Positions 37,032-46,696 of a stretch of 64,000 nt of DNA are shown one piece after another. The notes beneath the pieces are model-generated. The model was not told the DNA's origin, did no database searches, and saw only the letters and a program-made list of their open reading frames with translations. Numbering within the stretch: position 1 is the stretch's first letter; every line of letters begins with the position of its first letter. Source of the stretch: Actinophytocola algeriensis (lineage in GTDB: Bacteria > Actinomycetota > Actinomycetes > Mycobacteriales > Pseudonocardiaceae); assembly GCF_014203735.1 (NCBI RefSeq), contig NZ_JACHJQ010000007.1, forward strand, positions 248,001 through 312,000, in the 5' to 3' direction. A program made the position numbers and the translations under genes.

Positions 37032-37472
37032 TCACGCGGCGAAGATCGCCCCGGCCCCCTGCAACGAGGACTCCATCCGGTGGCTGAGCACCGGCTGCAG
37101 CCGCAGGTCAGCCAGGTTGTCCCCGACCACGGCGGGCACCAGCCTGCCACCCTCCACCGAGCCGACAGACGCAGACGCGCGCGGCCCTGAGTTGTCCGCC
37201 TCGACCCGCTCCGCGGTCTCCGGCAGCTCGACCGACTCGAGCGCGCCGATGTCGGTCGCCACGTTGGACAGCAGCACCGACAGCGGCAGGTCCAGCGCTT
37301 CGCAGATCGCGGCGAGCAGCTCGCTCGACGCCTCCTTGCGACCGCGTTCGACCTCCGACAGGTAGCCAAGGCTCACCCTGGCGGCTCGGGAGACCTCACG
37401 CAGCGTGCGTCGCTGGTTGGTGCGAGCGTGCCGGAGCCGATCACCGATCGCCTCGCGCAACAGCACGGTCAT
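37032..37472 (-). CDS. clgR: XRE-type regulator ClgR
   Basis: A 146-residue regulator of Clp proteolysis and envelope-stress genes. The HTH lies at about 8-65: [20 protein letters not shown] then [20 protein letters not shown], which is nearly invariant in ClgR. The C-terminal tail ends GAGAIFAA, a pattern fitting Clp-dependent turnover of ClgR. ATG 37472 has GGGAGG five bases upstream. A CGC-N5-GCG site lies about 100 bp upstream. The neighbours pncC-pgsA-rimO-argA and pspA match the M. tuberculosis Rv2744c-Rv2748c region. Confidence 0.95.
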   Translation of the reverse strand: MTVLLREAIGDRLRHARTNQRRTLREVSRAARVSLGYLSEVERGRKEASSELLAAICEALDLPLSVLLSNVATDIGALESVELPETAERVEADNSGPRASASVGSVEGGRLVPAVVGDNLADLRLQPVLSHRMESSLQGAGAIFAA

Positions 37473-37572
37473 CGCGCGCCTCCCTTCAAGATCACTACGC
37501 CGGACCGGGAGGGTCCGGCATGATGAACACGTTACCGAGACCTCGCGATCATCGGCAGCGACATCACCGTCC

Positions 37573-37589
37573 GTACGCCAAGGGCGAAC
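37573..37589 (-). promoter_or_regulatory. ClgR box upstream of clgR
   Basis: GTACGC-CAAGG-GCGAAC (read on the plus strand) fits the CGC-N5-GCG ClgR consensus with matching flanks. It lies about 100 bp before the clgR ATG and after the pncC stop, which points to autoregulation, as described for ClgR in other actinobacteria. Confidence 0.75.
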
Positions 37590-37644
37590 GAGTGAACCCG
37601 CCCCGGTGTTCCCTCAAGTATGGCGGACCTGCTCGAGCCCGGCC

Positions 37645-38157
37645 CTAGTCCTGCTGGTCCGCGAGCTTGCTGAGCAGGCCCAACGCCGCCGCGACGGCCC
37701 CCGCGCGGACCTGGTGGCGGTTCCCGTCGATACCGATGGTGCGCACTTCCGCCACGTCCGGGCCCGACACGCCGATGTGGACCACGCCGGGCTCGATCCC
37801 GTCCTGCTGGTCCGGTCCTGCCACGCCGGTGAGCCCGACGCCCCAGGTCGCGCCGCACGTGACGCGGGCCCCGTCGGCCAGCTGCGCGGCCACGTCCGGG
37901 TGCACCGCACCGTGTTCGGCGAGCAGTTCGTCGTCGACTCCGGCGAGCTCGTGCTTGAGCGGTGTCGCGTACACCACCAGCCCGCCCCTGACCACGGCCG
38001 ACGACCCGGGCACGCTCGTCAGCACCGCCGCGACCAGCCCGCCCGTGAGGGACTCGGCGGTCGCGACCGTCTGGTACTTCTTCTTCAACGCGCCGACCAG
38101 GTCCGCCAATTCCGCCGCGTCGACGCCGACGAACTCGGCGAGCGGGTTCCTACCCAT
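37645..38157 (-). CDS. pncC: Nicotinamide-nucleotide amidohydrolase / CinA C-terminal domain protein
   Basis: A 170-residue stand-alone CinA C-terminal domain. The motifs ATAESLTGGLVAAVLTSVPGSS, GGLVVYATPLKHELAGV and GVGLTGVAGPDQQDG are characteristic. It deamidates nicotinamide mononucleotide in pyridine-nucleotide recycling. ATG 38157 overlaps the end of pgsA by 8 bp, so the two are coupled. It is 172 bp upstream of clgR on the same strand, an arrangement typical of actinobacteria. Confidence 0.93.
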   Translation of the reverse strand: MGRNPLAEFVGVDAAELADLVGALKKKYQTVATAESLTGGLVAAVLTSVPGSSAVVRGGLVVYATPLKHELAGVDDELLAEHGAVHPDVAAQLADGARVTCGATWGVGLTGVAGPDQQDGIEPGVVHIGVSGPDVAEVRTIGIDGNRHQVRAGAVAAALGLLSKLADQQD

Positions 38158-38776
38158 GTGTGGCCCGCAGGCGGAGCGCCCGCACCACGTAGTCGACGCC
38201 GGTGATCACGGTGAGCGCGAGCGCGATGCCCATGCCCGCCCACAGCAGCGGGTCGAGCGCGGCGGGCAGCGGCAGCAGGTACAGGCCGATGGCGATGATC
38301 TGCGCGAACGTCTTGACCTTGCCGCCGTAGCTCGCCGCGATCACGCCGTAGCGGATCACCCAGAACCGCAGCAGCGTGACCAGGATCTCCCGGCCGGCGA
38401 TGGTCAGCGTCACCCACCAGGGCAGCTCCCCGAGGGCGGAGAGACCGACGAGGGCGGCGCCGGTGAGCGCCTTGTCCGCGATGGGGTCGACGACCTTGCC
38501 GAAGTCGGTGACGAGCCCGTACTTGCGGGCCAGGTGACCGTCGATGAAGTCGGTGATCGACCCGACGGCGAACACGAGGAACGCCACCATCCGCCAGCTG
38601 TCCGACACACCGTCGTCGGCGAACAGGGCGAACAGGAACACCGGCACCAGTGCCAGCCTGGTGACGGTGAGGATGTTCGCGATGTTGACGAGTGGCACCT
38701 GCGCCACGGCGGGTGGGCCCAGCGCCTCTCCCGCGGCTCCTGCCGGCGTCGTGCCGTCGGCAGGCGTGGCACTCAT
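38150..38776 (-). CDS. pgsA: CDP-diacylglycerol-glycerol-3-phosphate 3-phosphatidyltransferase
   Basis: A 208-residue CDP-alcohol phosphatidyltransferase. Several membrane helices surround the catalytic pattern DG(x)2AR(x)8G(x)3D(x)3D, seen from DGHLARK to DPIADK. The first 27 residues are a Pro/Ala/Gly-rich tail. It makes phosphatidylglycerol phosphate, the precursor of phosphatidylglycerol and cardiolipin. It overlaps rimO by ATGA and pncC by 8 bp. Confidence 0.92.
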   Translation of the reverse strand: MSATPADGTTPAGAAGEALGPPAVAQVPLVNIANILTVTRLALVPVFLFALFADDGVSDSWRMVAFLVFAVGSITDFIDGHLARKYGLVTDFGKVVDPIADKALTGAALVGLSALGELPWWVTLTIAGREILVTLLRFWVIRYGVIAASYGGKVKTFAQIIAIGLYLLPLPAALDPLLWAGMGIALALTVITGVDYVVRALRLRATHG

Positions 38777-40197
38777 CGGAGCACCTCTAACGGCCGCACC
38801 ACCAGGTCGACGCCTTCGGACTCGACCACCTTGCCGACCACGAAGTCACCCACCGAGATCCCCGCGCCGTCCGGACCGGCGTCGAGCAGCAGGCATTCGC
38901 CGTCCACCTCGGGCCCCTGGTGCGCGGCGCGCCCGGCGACCCCGTCCTCGTCGTCGCGTTCGACCAGCACGCGCACCTCGTCCCCGATGCGGTCCTCCGC
39001 GCGCTGCGTGGTCAGCTGTTCGACCAGGTCGGAGACCCGCGCGACCCGCGCGGCGACCTCGGCGGGGTCCAGCTTGCCGTCGAGTTTCTCGGCCTCGGTG
39101 CCGTCTTCGTCGGAGTAGCCGAACACACCAACCACGTCCATCCGTGCCTCGGTGAGGAAGTGCTCCAGCTCGGCCAGCTCCTCCTCGGTCTCACCGGGGA
39201 AGCCGACGATGACGTTGCTGCGGATGCCGGCGTCGGGGGCGAGCGCGCGGATCTGGTCGATCAGCGCGAGGAACGACTCGGTGCCGCCGAAGCGGCGCAT
39301 CCTGCGCAGCACGGTCGAGCTGGCGTGCTGGAAGGACATGTCGAAGTAGTCGGCGACGCCGTCGGTGCCCGCGATGGCCTTGAGCAGGGCGGGACGGGTC
39401 TCGGCGGGCTGCAGGTAGGACACGCGGACGCGCTGGATGCCGGGCAGCGCGGCGAGGCGCGGCAGCAGCAGCGACAGCGCGTCGGGGCCGCCGTGCTCGC
39501 GGCCGAGGTCCTTGCCGTAGGACGTCGAGTTCTCGCTGACGAGGAACAGCTCGCGAACGCCCTGCTCGGCGAGCCAGGCGCCCTCGGCGACGATCTCGTC
39601 CGGGGTGCGGGACACGAACGCGCCGCGGAAGGACGGGATCGCGCAGAACGAGCAGCGCCGGTCGCAGCCGGAGGCGATCTTCAGCGACGCGAACGGGGCG
39701 TCGTCGAGCCGCTTGCGCACCACCCGGGGGCCCCAGCCGTGGCCGGGCACGGACAGGTCGGCCGGCTTGCGCTCGACCGGGGTGATCGGCAGCAGCGTGC
39801 GCCGGTCCACCGGCTGGTGGGAGGCGACGGCACGGCCCGCGACGACGTCGTCGAGCCGCTCCCCCAGGTTCGGGTAGTGGTCGAACCCGAGCACCGCGGC
39901 CGCCTCCGGCAGGCTCTCGGCCAGCTCGGCGCCGTACCGCTCGGCCATGCAGCCGACGGCGACGACCTTCGCGCCGGACTCGGCGGCGTCGAGCAGCACG
40001 TCGACGGAGTCCTTCTTGGCCGACTCGACGAACCCGCAGGTGTTCACCACCACGACGTCGGCGCCAGCACCCGTGCCGTCGGTGACCTCCCAGCCACCCG
40101 CGGCGAGACGGCCGGCCAGTTCCTCGGAGTCGACCTCGTTGCGGGCGCACCCGAGGGTGAGCAGGGCGGCACGGCGCGACGGTGGTGGTGTTGACAC
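38773..40197 (-). CDS. rimO: Ribosomal protein S12 methylthiotransferase RimO
   Basis: A 474-residue radical-SAM methylthiotransferase. The N-terminal UPF0004 cysteines are in [17 protein letters not shown] and VGCMAER. The radical-SAM cluster motif is [11 protein letters not shown]. The C-terminal TRAM domain follows GDEVRVLV. It adds a methylthio group to Asp88 of S12. GTG 40197 gives the usual STPPPSRR start; an in-frame ATG at 40227 would add ten residues. It starts the rimO-pgsA-pncC chain, joined by overlaps. Confidence 0.94.
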   Translation of the reverse strand: MSTPPPSRRAALLTLGCARNEVDSEELAGRLAAGGWEVTDGTGAGADVVVVNTCGFVESAKKDSVDVLLDAAESGAKVVAVGCMAERYGAELAESLPEAAAVLGFDHYPNLGERLDDVVAGRAVASHQPVDRRTLLPITPVERKPADLSVPGHGWGPRVVRKRLDDAPFASLKIASGCDRRCSFCAIPSFRGAFVSRTPDEIVAEGAWLAEQGVRELFLVSENSTSYGKDLGREHGGPDALSLLLPRLAALPGIQRVRVSYLQPAETRPALLKAIAGTDGVADYFDMSFQHASSTVLRRMRRFGGTESFLALIDQIRALAPDAGIRSNVIVGFPGETEEELAELEHFLTEARMDVVGVFGYSDEDGTEAEKLDGKLDPAEVAARVARVSDLVEQLTTQRAEDRIGDEVRVLVERDDEDGVAGRAAHQGPEVDGECLLLDAGPDGAGISVGDFVVGKVVESEGVDLVVRPLEVLR

Positions 40198-40276
40198 GTG
40201 CTTCAGGGTAACTGCCGTTCCCGCCACCAGGGCCCGATGTGCCTCCGATGGGTCTCACGTGGCAGGTTGGGCCCTT

Positions 40277-40909
40277 GTGAGCGAGAGCGACGGAGCGGAC
40301 GCCGTCTGGACTGAGGAGCGCGCGCAGGCGCGAGGAACGAGCGCCGAGCACGCGACGAGGGAAGACGGTGTGCTAGCGGAGGAGCGACGCGAACAGTCGA
40401 GCACCGCGAGCGAGCAGGTTGTGGTGGTGCGGCGGGCGCGGGTCGGAGACGTGCGGGGGATCAAGTCCATCATCGACACGTACGTGGGCAAAGTGCTCCT
40501 GGCCAAGGAACTGGTCACCCTGTACGAGGACGTGCAGGAGTTCTGGGTGGCCGAAGTGGACGGCGAACTGGTCGGCTGCGGCGGGCTGCACGTGCTGTGG
40601 GAGGACATCGCCGAGATCCGGTCGATCGCGGTGCTGCCGGACACGGCGCGCCTCGGCATCGGCGGGCTGCTGGTCGAGCGGCTGCTTGCGGTGGCGCGGG
40701 ACCTCGGCCTGCAGCGGGTGTTCGTGCTGACCTTCGAGACCAAGTTCTTCGCGCGGTTCGGGTTCGTCGAGATCGACGGCACCCCGGTGAGCGCCGAGGT
40801 GTACGAGCAGATGCGCCGCTCCGCCGACGAGGGTGTCGCCGAGTTCCTCGACCTGCCCTACGCCAAGCCGAACACCCTGGGGAACAGCCGCATGCTCCTC
40901 GAACTCTAG
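40277..40909 (+). CDS. argA: Amino-acid N-acetyltransferase, ArgA/NAGS type (GNAT)
   Basis: A 210-residue GNAT acetyltransferase for the first step of arginine synthesis. From RRARVGDVRGIKSIIDTYVGK onward it follows M. tuberculosis ArgA closely: LVTLYEDVQEFWVAE, GGLHVLWEDIAEIRS, FVLTFETKFFARFGF and NTLGNSRMLLEL. The first 47 residues form an acidic, repetitive leader (AEHATREDGVLAEERREQ) absent from the mycobacterial protein. Starting at GTG 40277 keeps this leader; a later GTG near 40420 would remove it. The rimO neighbour matches the conserved order. Confidence 0.88.
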   Translation: MSESDGADAVWTEERAQARGTSAEHATREDGVLAEERREQSSTASEQVVVVRRARVGDVRGIKSIIDTYVGKVLLAKELVTLYEDVQEFWVAEVDGELVGCGGLHVLWEDIAEIRSIAVLPDTARLGIGGLLVERLLAVARDLGLQRVFVLTFETKFFARFGFVEIDGTPVSAEVYEQMRRSADEGVAEFLDLPYAKPNTLGNSRMLLEL

Positions 40910-41019
40910 GTGTTCCCCTATCGATACCGAGATTTGAACCGATCAGGGGTTCCCCGGCCACGTGGGAACGGGCGTAATTGATCAGACCCTGTTCCTGACT
41001 GATCGCGAGGGAGATCTCC

Positions 41020-41538
41020 GTGGCCACGTCAACCCTGCGCCGTGCCGCCCGGGCATTCGTCACCACCGTCGTCGTTTCCGGCACCGTGTTCGCCGGTGCC
41101 GCCACCGCGTCCGCCGCGCTGGACCCGGCGCAGCTGCGCCAGGTGACCGACCAGTACCTGTACACCACGAGCCTGAACGGCTTCCAGACCGTGCGGTCGC
41201 AGCAGCCGTACAACGGACAGCTCGACTGGGGCTCCGACGGCTGCTCCAGCTCGCCGGACAACCCGTTCGGGTTCAACTTCGTGAAGGCCTGCTACCGCCA
41301 CGACTTCGGGTACCGCAACTACAAGAAGCAGTCCCGGTTCACCGAGTCGACCCGCCTGACGATCGACAACAACTTCAAGGAAGACCTGTACGAGATCTGC
41401 GCGGGCAACTGGGCCTGCAACCGGACCGCGGACGTGTACTACGCGGCGGTGCGCCAGTTCGGCGCCAGTTCGGTGTCGACGGCGCAGGCTGTGGACAAGG
41501 CTGCCAACGCCGCCAAGGCAGCCGCTGCCGTCAGCTGA
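41020..41538 (+). CDS. Secreted phospholipase A2 (prokaryotic type)
   Basis: A 172-residue exported enzyme. The signal peptide ends near ATASA. The mature part has the prokaryotic PLA2 motif in CYRHDFGYRNYK with the catalytic His-Asp pair, flanking cysteines in DGCSSSP, EICAGNWACN and the calcium-loop region. It cuts the sn-2 ester of phospholipids. GTG 41020 is the start. The upstream 110 bp are gene-free. It ends 6 bp from a convergent gene. Confidence 0.92.
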   Translation: MATSTLRRAARAFVTTVVVSGTVFAGAATASAALDPAQLRQVTDQYLYTTSLNGFQTVRSQQPYNGQLDWGSDGCSSSPDNPFGFNFVKACYRHDFGYRNYKKQSRFTESTRLTIDNNFKEDLYEICAGNWACNRTADVYYAAVRQFGASSVSTAQAVDKAANAAKAAAAVS

Positions 41539-41544
41539 CCCGGC

Positions 41545-41820
41545 TCACTGCCAGGGGCCCTGCTGAGGTGGATAGGGCCCCTGGGGTGGCGGCCCCGGCG
41601 GCGGGTACTGCTGGGGCGGATAGTGCTGTTGCGGGTGGCCCTGCTGCGGGTACTGCGGGGGATAGTGCTGGGGCGGGTACTGCTGCCCATAGGGCGGCGG
41701 GTAGTTCGGCGGGAACCGCGGCCCCCGCTTCTTGCTCGCGCGCACGGCGAGCGTGACCCCGACCGCGATCCCGATCACCGCGACGATGATCAGCAGCTCC
41801 GGTACCCCGAGATTGCCCAT
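41545..41820 (-). CDS. Small membrane protein with Pro/Tyr-rich tail
   Basis: A 91-residue protein. One N-terminal membrane span in VPELLIIVAVIGIAVGVTLAV is followed by a basic patch (RASKKRGPR) and a 55-residue tail of PPYG, PPQ and HYPP repeats. The start MGNLGVPELLIIVAVI resembles TatA, but the amphipathic helix that defines TatA is missing. The function is unknown. Proline-rich tails often bind partners or mediate assembly. Confidence 0.65.
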   Translation of the reverse strand: MGNLGVPELLIIVAVIGIAVGVTLAVRASKKRGPRFPPNYPPPYGQQYPPQHYPPQYPQQGHPQQHYPPQQYPPPGPPPQGPYPPQQGPWQ

Positions 41821-41884
41821 CAGAACCCCCGAATCCCCTGGCCGACGTGTACGGGAGAGCGTACGCGCCGGCCGGGGGCCCGGC

Positions 41885-43015
41885 TCAGCAGTTGCCGGTC
41901 GTGGCGCGGCCCGCCAGGCGGTCGGCGACCCAGCTCGTCACGCTCGGGCTCATCACCGCCGCCGTCACGAAGTGGGGGCCGGTGTTGGTGCGCTGGAACG
42001 TCACGTTGCCGCCGCCCGCGCACCACGCGGACCGCAGGGCGACGCTCACCTGTACGGGCAGGATCTCGTCACCGTTCGAGTGATACAGCAGCACCGGCAC
42101 CCGGGGCGTGGTGCCGCCGAGCTTCTGCTCGTCGACCCTGGCCGACCACTCGGGGCGGCTGAGCACGTCCTCCGTCGTGTAGTCGGCCATCGACCTGCCC
42201 GAGTACTTCGTCTGCAGCTCGTCGGTGCAGTCGTCGCGGATGTCGGTGATCGCCTCGCGGCCGGTGTCGTTGAGGAACGGCGTGATGTCCAGCTCCGGGT
42301 AGGTGATGTCGAGGCCGTAGCCCGCCGCGAGCACCAGGCCTGCGTTGTCGCCGCCGTCGTTGTGCTCGGCCACCACCTTCAGGTCGGCGGGCGGGGCACC
42401 GACCGCGTAGGCGGCGATGTTCAGCTGCGGCGCGTAGGTCGGCGCGAGCTGCGCGGCCCAGCCCGCGGCGTGCCCGCCCTGCGAGTAGCCGACGATCGCG
42501 ACCTTCGTGTTCGCGGACAGGCCCGTGCCGGGCAGCCGGAGCGCGGCGCGGACGGCGTCGAGCGTGGCGTTGCCCTCGGACCGGCCCGCCATGTAGGTGT
42601 GCTCGCCCGGCGTGCCGATGCCCTCGTAGTCGGTGAGGGCGACCGCGAAGCCGCGGGTGGCGTACTGGTGGATCAGCAGGCCCTCGGTCTCGTCGCCCGC
42701 CTCGAGGTGGCGGGACGGCGCGCACTGGTCGCCGAGGCCGTGCGTGCCGGGTGCGTAGCCGACGACCGGGGTGCTGGCGTTGGCGCCCCTCGGCACGATC
42801 ACCGTGCCGCTGACCGTGATCGGGGCGCCGGTCGCGGACGTGGACTGGTAGGTGATCGTCCAGACCTTGGCGTAGAAGAAACCGGGCGCGCTGACGGCGC
42901 GGGCGGAGATCACGTCGCCAGGTGCGGCGGCGACGGCGGGCGTGGCGGCGGCCGGTGGAGCAACCGACAGTGCGGCAGCGAGCAGGGTTGCTGCCGCCAG
43001 ATGGCGTACGAACAT
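41885..43015 (-). CDS. Secreted lipase (Lip / triacylglycerol-lipase-like family)
   Basis: A 376-residue exported alpha/beta hydrolase. A signal peptide (to about residue 30) precedes a domain with VSGTVIVPRG, VALTDYEGIGTPGEHTY, the nucleophile elbow GYSQGGHAAG, and the Asp/His region near LLYHSNGDEILPV and NTGPHF. This pattern matches secretory lipases of the LIP family. Cysteines near the C-terminus (SAWCAGGG, TGNC) may form a disulfide. It follows the small membrane gene in the same direction by 64 bp. Confidence 0.87.
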   Translation of the reverse strand: MFVRHLAAATLLAAALSVAPPAAATPAVAAAPGDVISARAVSAPGFFYAKVWTITYQSTSATGAPITVSGTVIVPRGANASTPVVGYAPGTHGLGDQCAPSRHLEAGDETEGLLIHQYATRGFAVALTDYEGIGTPGEHTYMAGRSEGNATLDAVRAALRLPGTGLSANTKVAIVGYSQGGHAAGWAAQLAPTYAPQLNIAAYAVGAPPADLKVVAEHNDGGDNAGLVLAAGYGLDITYPELDITPFLNDTGREAITDIRDDCTDELQTKYSGRSMADYTTEDVLSRPEWSARVDEQKLGGTTPRVPVLLYHSNGDEILPVQVSVALRSAWCAGGGNVTFQRTNTGPHFVTAAVMSPSVTSWVADRLAGRATTGNC

Positions 43016-43093
43016 GTGCCCTCCAGAGGTTCAGACCATACCTCCAATTTAACTCGCCAGTAACTTGGCGTGAAGGGCCCTAAACTTCCCAGA

Positions 43094-43993
43094 ATGCGCC
43101 TGGTAATGGTGTTCCTGATGCTGGTGCTGGCCGGTTGCACGGCCGCGCCGGCCCCGTCGGCACCACGCGACCACGTGCTGCGCCAGCTCGACGATCATCC
43201 ACTGTGGACGATGCGGTACGACGGCGACTACGACCGGATGAAGAACGTCACCCGGCCGACGCCCACCACCCCGTTCGGCTGCTCACTGTTCGCCACCAAC
43301 GACGCCGATGACCCGCTGTTCGCCCGCAACTTCGACTGGGACCCCGCGCCCGCGATGCTGCTGTTCACCGACCCGGCCGACGGCTACGCGTCGGTGTCCA
43401 TGGTCGACCTGTCCTACCTGGGCATCACCGACCCGGCCACCGAACGCGACAAGCTCGTGGACGCGCCGCTGCTGCCGTTCGACGGCATGAACGAGAAGGG
43501 CCTCGCGATCGGGCTGGCCGCGGTCGACGACGCGGAGCCGGGCACGCGCCCGGACCGGCCGACGGTCGGCAGCGTCCGGATCATCCGCCTGGTGCTCGAC
43601 ACGGCCGCGACGGTCGAGGAGGCCAAGCGGGTCTTCGAGGAGCACAACGTCGACTTCGACGGCGGTCCGCCGCTGCACTACCTGGTGGCCGACGCGACCG
43701 GGAAGTCCGCCGCGATCGAGTTCGTCGACGGGGAGGTCGTCGCGCTGCCCACGCAGGCGGCGGTCAACTTCACGCTGTCCGGCACCGACGAGGACACCCG
43801 CCGGGCCGACACCCGCTACCGCACCGCGACCGAGGGCCTCTCCCCCGGCATGGACTGGCGCGCGGCGATGGACCTGCTCGGCGAGGTGCGGCAGAACCAC
43901 ACCCAGTGGTCGGTGGTCTACGGGCTCGGGACCCGGACCGTGCACGTGGCGACCGGCAAGCGGTTCGACCAGGTGCACCGGCTGACGCTCTAG
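43094..43993 (+). CDS. Lipoprotein linear-amide C-N hydrolase (choloylglycine/NAAA-like)
   Basis: A 299-residue protein with a lipobox (MLVLAGC), so it should be anchored outside the membrane. The core has FGCSLFATN and FARNFDWD, the Ntn-hydrolase features of acid-ceramidase-like and bile-salt-hydrolase relatives, and later GLAIGLAAVDD. It probably hydrolyses an amide such as an N-acyl amino acid; the substrate is unknown. ATG 43094 starts the lipoprotein signal. Its stop shares a CTAG with that of the convergent ftsK. Confidence 0.83.
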   Translation: MRLVMVFLMLVLAGCTAAPAPSAPRDHVLRQLDDHPLWTMRYDGDYDRMKNVTRPTPTTPFGCSLFATNDADDPLFARNFDWDPAPAMLLFTDPADGYASVSMVDLSYLGITDPATERDKLVDAPLLPFDGMNEKGLAIGLAAVDDAEPGTRPDRPTVGSVRIIRLVLDTAATVEEAKRVFEEHNVDFDGGPPLHYLVADATGKSAAIEFVDGEVVALPTQAAVNFTLSGTDEDTRRADTRYRTATEGLSPGMDWRAAMDLLGEVRQNHTQWSVVYGLGTRTVHVATGKRFDQVHRLTL

Positions 43994-46608
43994 TCCTCGC
44001 CGTCGAAGTCGTCGTCTGACGCGGGCGGTCCGCCGCCGCGGATCGTGTACAGCACCGAGTCCAGCTCGTCGGGCTTCACCAGCACGTCGCGGGCCTTCGA
44101 GCCCTCGGACGGGCCGACGACGCCACGGCTCTCGAGGAGGTCCATCAGGCGCCCGGCCTTCGCGAAGCCGACCCGCAGCTTGCGCTGCAGCATCGACGTC
44201 GACCCGAACTGCGAGGTCACGATCAGCTCGGCGGCCTGGATCAGCACCTCGAGGTCGTCGCCGATCTCCTCGTCGACGTCCTTCTTCTCCGCCGCCTTCG
44301 CCGAGGTCACGCCGTCGGTGTACTCGGGCTGCGCCTGTTCCTTGACGAAGGAGACCATCGCGTTGATCTCTTCGTCGGTGATGAACGCGCCCTGGACGCG
44401 GATCGGCTTCGACGCGCCCATCGGCAGGTAGAGCCCGTCACCCATGCCGATCAGCTTCTCCGCGCCCGGCTGGTCCAGGATGACCCGCGAGTCGGTGAGC
44501 GACGAGGTGGCGAACGCCAGCCGCGACGGCACGTTCGTCTTGATCAGGCCGGTCACCACGTCCACCGACGGGCGCTGCGTCGCCAGCACCAGGTGGATGC
44601 CCGCGGCACGCGCCTTCTGGGTGATCCGCACGATCGCGTCCTCGACGTCGCGCGGGGCGGTCATCATCAGGTCGGCCAGCTCGTCGACGATCGCGAGGAT
44701 GTACGGGTAGGGCCGGTACTCGCGCTCGGAACCCGGTGGTGCCTGGATTTCGCCGGATCTCACCTTTTTGTTGAAGTCGTCGACGTGCCGGACCCGGTTG
44801 GCCTGCATGTCCTGGTAGCGCTGCTCCATCTCCTCGACCAGCCACGTCAGCGCGGCCGCGGCCTTCTTCGGCTGCGTGATGATCGGGGTGATCAGGTGCG
44901 GGATGCCCTCGTAGGGCGTCAGCTCCACCATCTTCGGGTCGATCAGGATCATCCTGACCTCGTCCGGGGTGGCCCGCGCGAGCAGCGACACCAGCATCGA
45001 GTTGACGAAGCTGGACTTGCCGGAACCGGTGGAGCCCGCGCACAGCAGGTGCGGCATCTTGGCGAGGTTCGCGGTGACCATGTGGCCCTCGATGTCCTTG
45101 CCGAGGCCGATCACCATCGGGTGCGTGTCCTTGACCGCGGTGTTGGACCGCAGGACGTCACCGAGCCGCACCATCTCGCGGTCGGAGTTCGGCACCTCGA
45201 TGCCCACCGCGGACTTGCCGGGGATGGGCGCGAGGAGCCGCACGTTGTCGGTGGCCACCGCGTACGCGATGTTCTTGGTCAGCGCGGTGATCTTCTCGAC
45301 CTTCACCGCCGGGCCCAGCTCGATCTCGTACCGCGTGACGGTCGGGCCGCGGGTGAAGCCGGTGACCTGCGCGTCGATGGAGAACTGGTCGAGCACGCCG
45401 GTGATCGCCTCGATCATGGCGTCGTTGGCGCGGCTGCGGGTCTTGGGCGCGTCGCCCGCCTCGAGGATGTTCGGGTCCGGCAGCGTGTAGTCGCCGTCGA
45501 CCACCCGCGGGGTGAGCGCGAGCTGGCCCTGGCCACCCGCGTCCTTGGCCTGCGGGATCTCGGCGACCTCGACGGGCTTCTTGCGCTTGCGTGGCGGCGG
45601 GGCGGGCTGGGCTGCGGCGGCTGGGGGCTCCGGGGGCGGCGGGATCTCCTCGCCGACGCCGGTCTCGGCGAGCGGTGGCGCGGCGGCGCCGTCGGCCATG
45701 GTGGCCTGGCGGCGGCGCGACGGGCGGCGCAGCCGGACCGGCTCCGGCTCCTCGGTGTCGTCCTGGCCCGGCAGGTCGAGGCCCTCGGCCTCGTAGCCTT
45801 CGCGGTCCTCGGGGTCCATGCCCAGCTCACGCAGCCGGGTCGGGATGTCGCGGAAGCGGGTGCCGGTGAACACCAGCACACCGAAGCCCAGCACGAGCGC
45901 CAGCAACGGCAGCGCGACCCACGCGGTGACGCCCTTGGCGAGCAGCCCGCCGGACACGTACCCGAGCGCGCCGCCCGCGTACATGCGGCCGAGGTTGTCG
46001 GCGGGCTGGTCGGCGAAGATGTGCAGCACGCCGAGGATCGCGAGGACGAACAGCAGCGCGCCGATGACCAGGCGGGGCCGCTTCTCCGGCTGCTGGTCCG
46101 ACCGCATCAGTGCGATGCCGACGACGAGCAGCGTCAGCGGCAGCGCCATGGCGGCGGCGCCGACGACCGACCGCGCGCCGACCTCCAGGTAGTGGCCGAC
46201 GGGTCCGGCGGCCTGCCACCAGATGCCCGCGCCCGCGATGACGCCGACGGCGATCAGGCCGAACGCGAGACCGTCGCGGCGGTGCGCGGAGTCCAGCTCC
46301 TTGGTGCGGCCGACGGTGCGGGCGAGGCTGCCGACGCCCTTGGCCAGCAGGTTCCAGCCACCGCGCAGGCCACGGCCGACCGCGCTCGTGACCGAGCCCT
46401 TCCGCGCGGGCTTGCGTGCCGGTGGGCGGCGGGCGGCGGGACGGGCAGCGGACCTGGTCGACTTGGCGGACTTGGCCGGCGGCCTGGACGACCTGGTCGA
46501 GCCGCTCTTGGCGCGGGCACCGCTTCCGGAGCCGCCACTCGCACCGCGGCCCTTGGGGCTTCTGGAAGCTGCTGTCCGGTTCGCCACAACCCCCCACGGT
46601 AGTCGCAT
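43990..46608 (-). CDS. ftsK: DNA translocase FtsK
   Basis: An 872-residue septal DNA pump that clears the chromosome at division. A basic, Arg/Ala/Ser-rich tail (to about 90) is followed by four membrane helices (about 110-260), a Pro/Glu-rich linker, the RecA-like motor with Walker A GSTGSGKSS and Walker B LIDPKMVELT, and a winged-helix gamma domain (QRKLRVGFAKAGRLMDLLE) that reads KOPS-like sites. ATG 46608 is used; GTG 46587 is possible. The gene lies near argA as in M. tuberculosis, but lipid hydrolase genes intervene. Confidence 0.96.
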   Translation of the reverse strand: MRLPWGVVANRTAASRSPKGRGASGGSGSGARAKSGSTRSSRPPAKSAKSTRSAARPAARRPPARKPARKGSVTSAVGRGLRGGWNLLAKGVGSLARTVGRTKELDSAHRRDGLAFGLIAVGVIAGAGIWWQAAGPVGHYLEVGARSVVGAAAMALPLTLLVVGIALMRSDQQPEKRPRLVIGALLFVLAILGVLHIFADQPADNLGRMYAGGALGYVSGGLLAKGVTAWVALPLLALVLGFGVLVFTGTRFRDIPTRLRELGMDPEDREGYEAEGLDLPGQDDTEEPEPVRLRRPSRRRQATMADGAAAPPLAETGVGEEIPPPPEPPAAAAQPAPPPRKRKKPVEVAEIPQAKDAGGQGQLALTPRVVDGDYTLPDPNILEAGDAPKTRSRANDAMIEAITGVLDQFSIDAQVTGFTRGPTVTRYEIELGPAVKVEKITALTKNIAYAVATDNVRLLAPIPGKSAVGIEVPNSDREMVRLGDVLRSNTAVKDTHPMVIGLGKDIEGHMVTANLAKMPHLLCAGSTGSGKSSFVNSMLVSLLARATPDEVRMILIDPKMVELTPYEGIPHLITPIITQPKKAAAALTWLVEEMEQRYQDMQANRVRHVDDFNKKVRSGEIQAPPGSEREYRPYPYILAIVDELADLMMTAPRDVEDAIVRITQKARAAGIHLVLATQRPSVDVVTGLIKTNVPSRLAFATSSLTDSRVILDQPGAEKLIGMGDGLYLPMGASKPIRVQGAFITDEEINAMVSFVKEQAQPEYTDGVTSAKAAEKKDVDEEIGDDLEVLIQAAELIVTSQFGSTSMLQRKLRVGFAKAGRLMDLLESRGVVGPSEGSKARDVLVKPDELDSVLYTIRGGGPPASDDDFDGED

Positions 46609-46696
46609 CAGCCACAGGAGTCACTCACGGCACACGAACACCGGGATGTCGACATCCGCTGGCGGACCCCGGCAGGGGTCGTGCGATGCTCCGCTC

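Noticed and set aside
41545-41820. TatA subunit of the twin-arginine exporter
   Set aside because: The first 16 residues resemble TatA, but the amphipathic helix and the acidic tail are absent and replaced by a PPY-rich tail.
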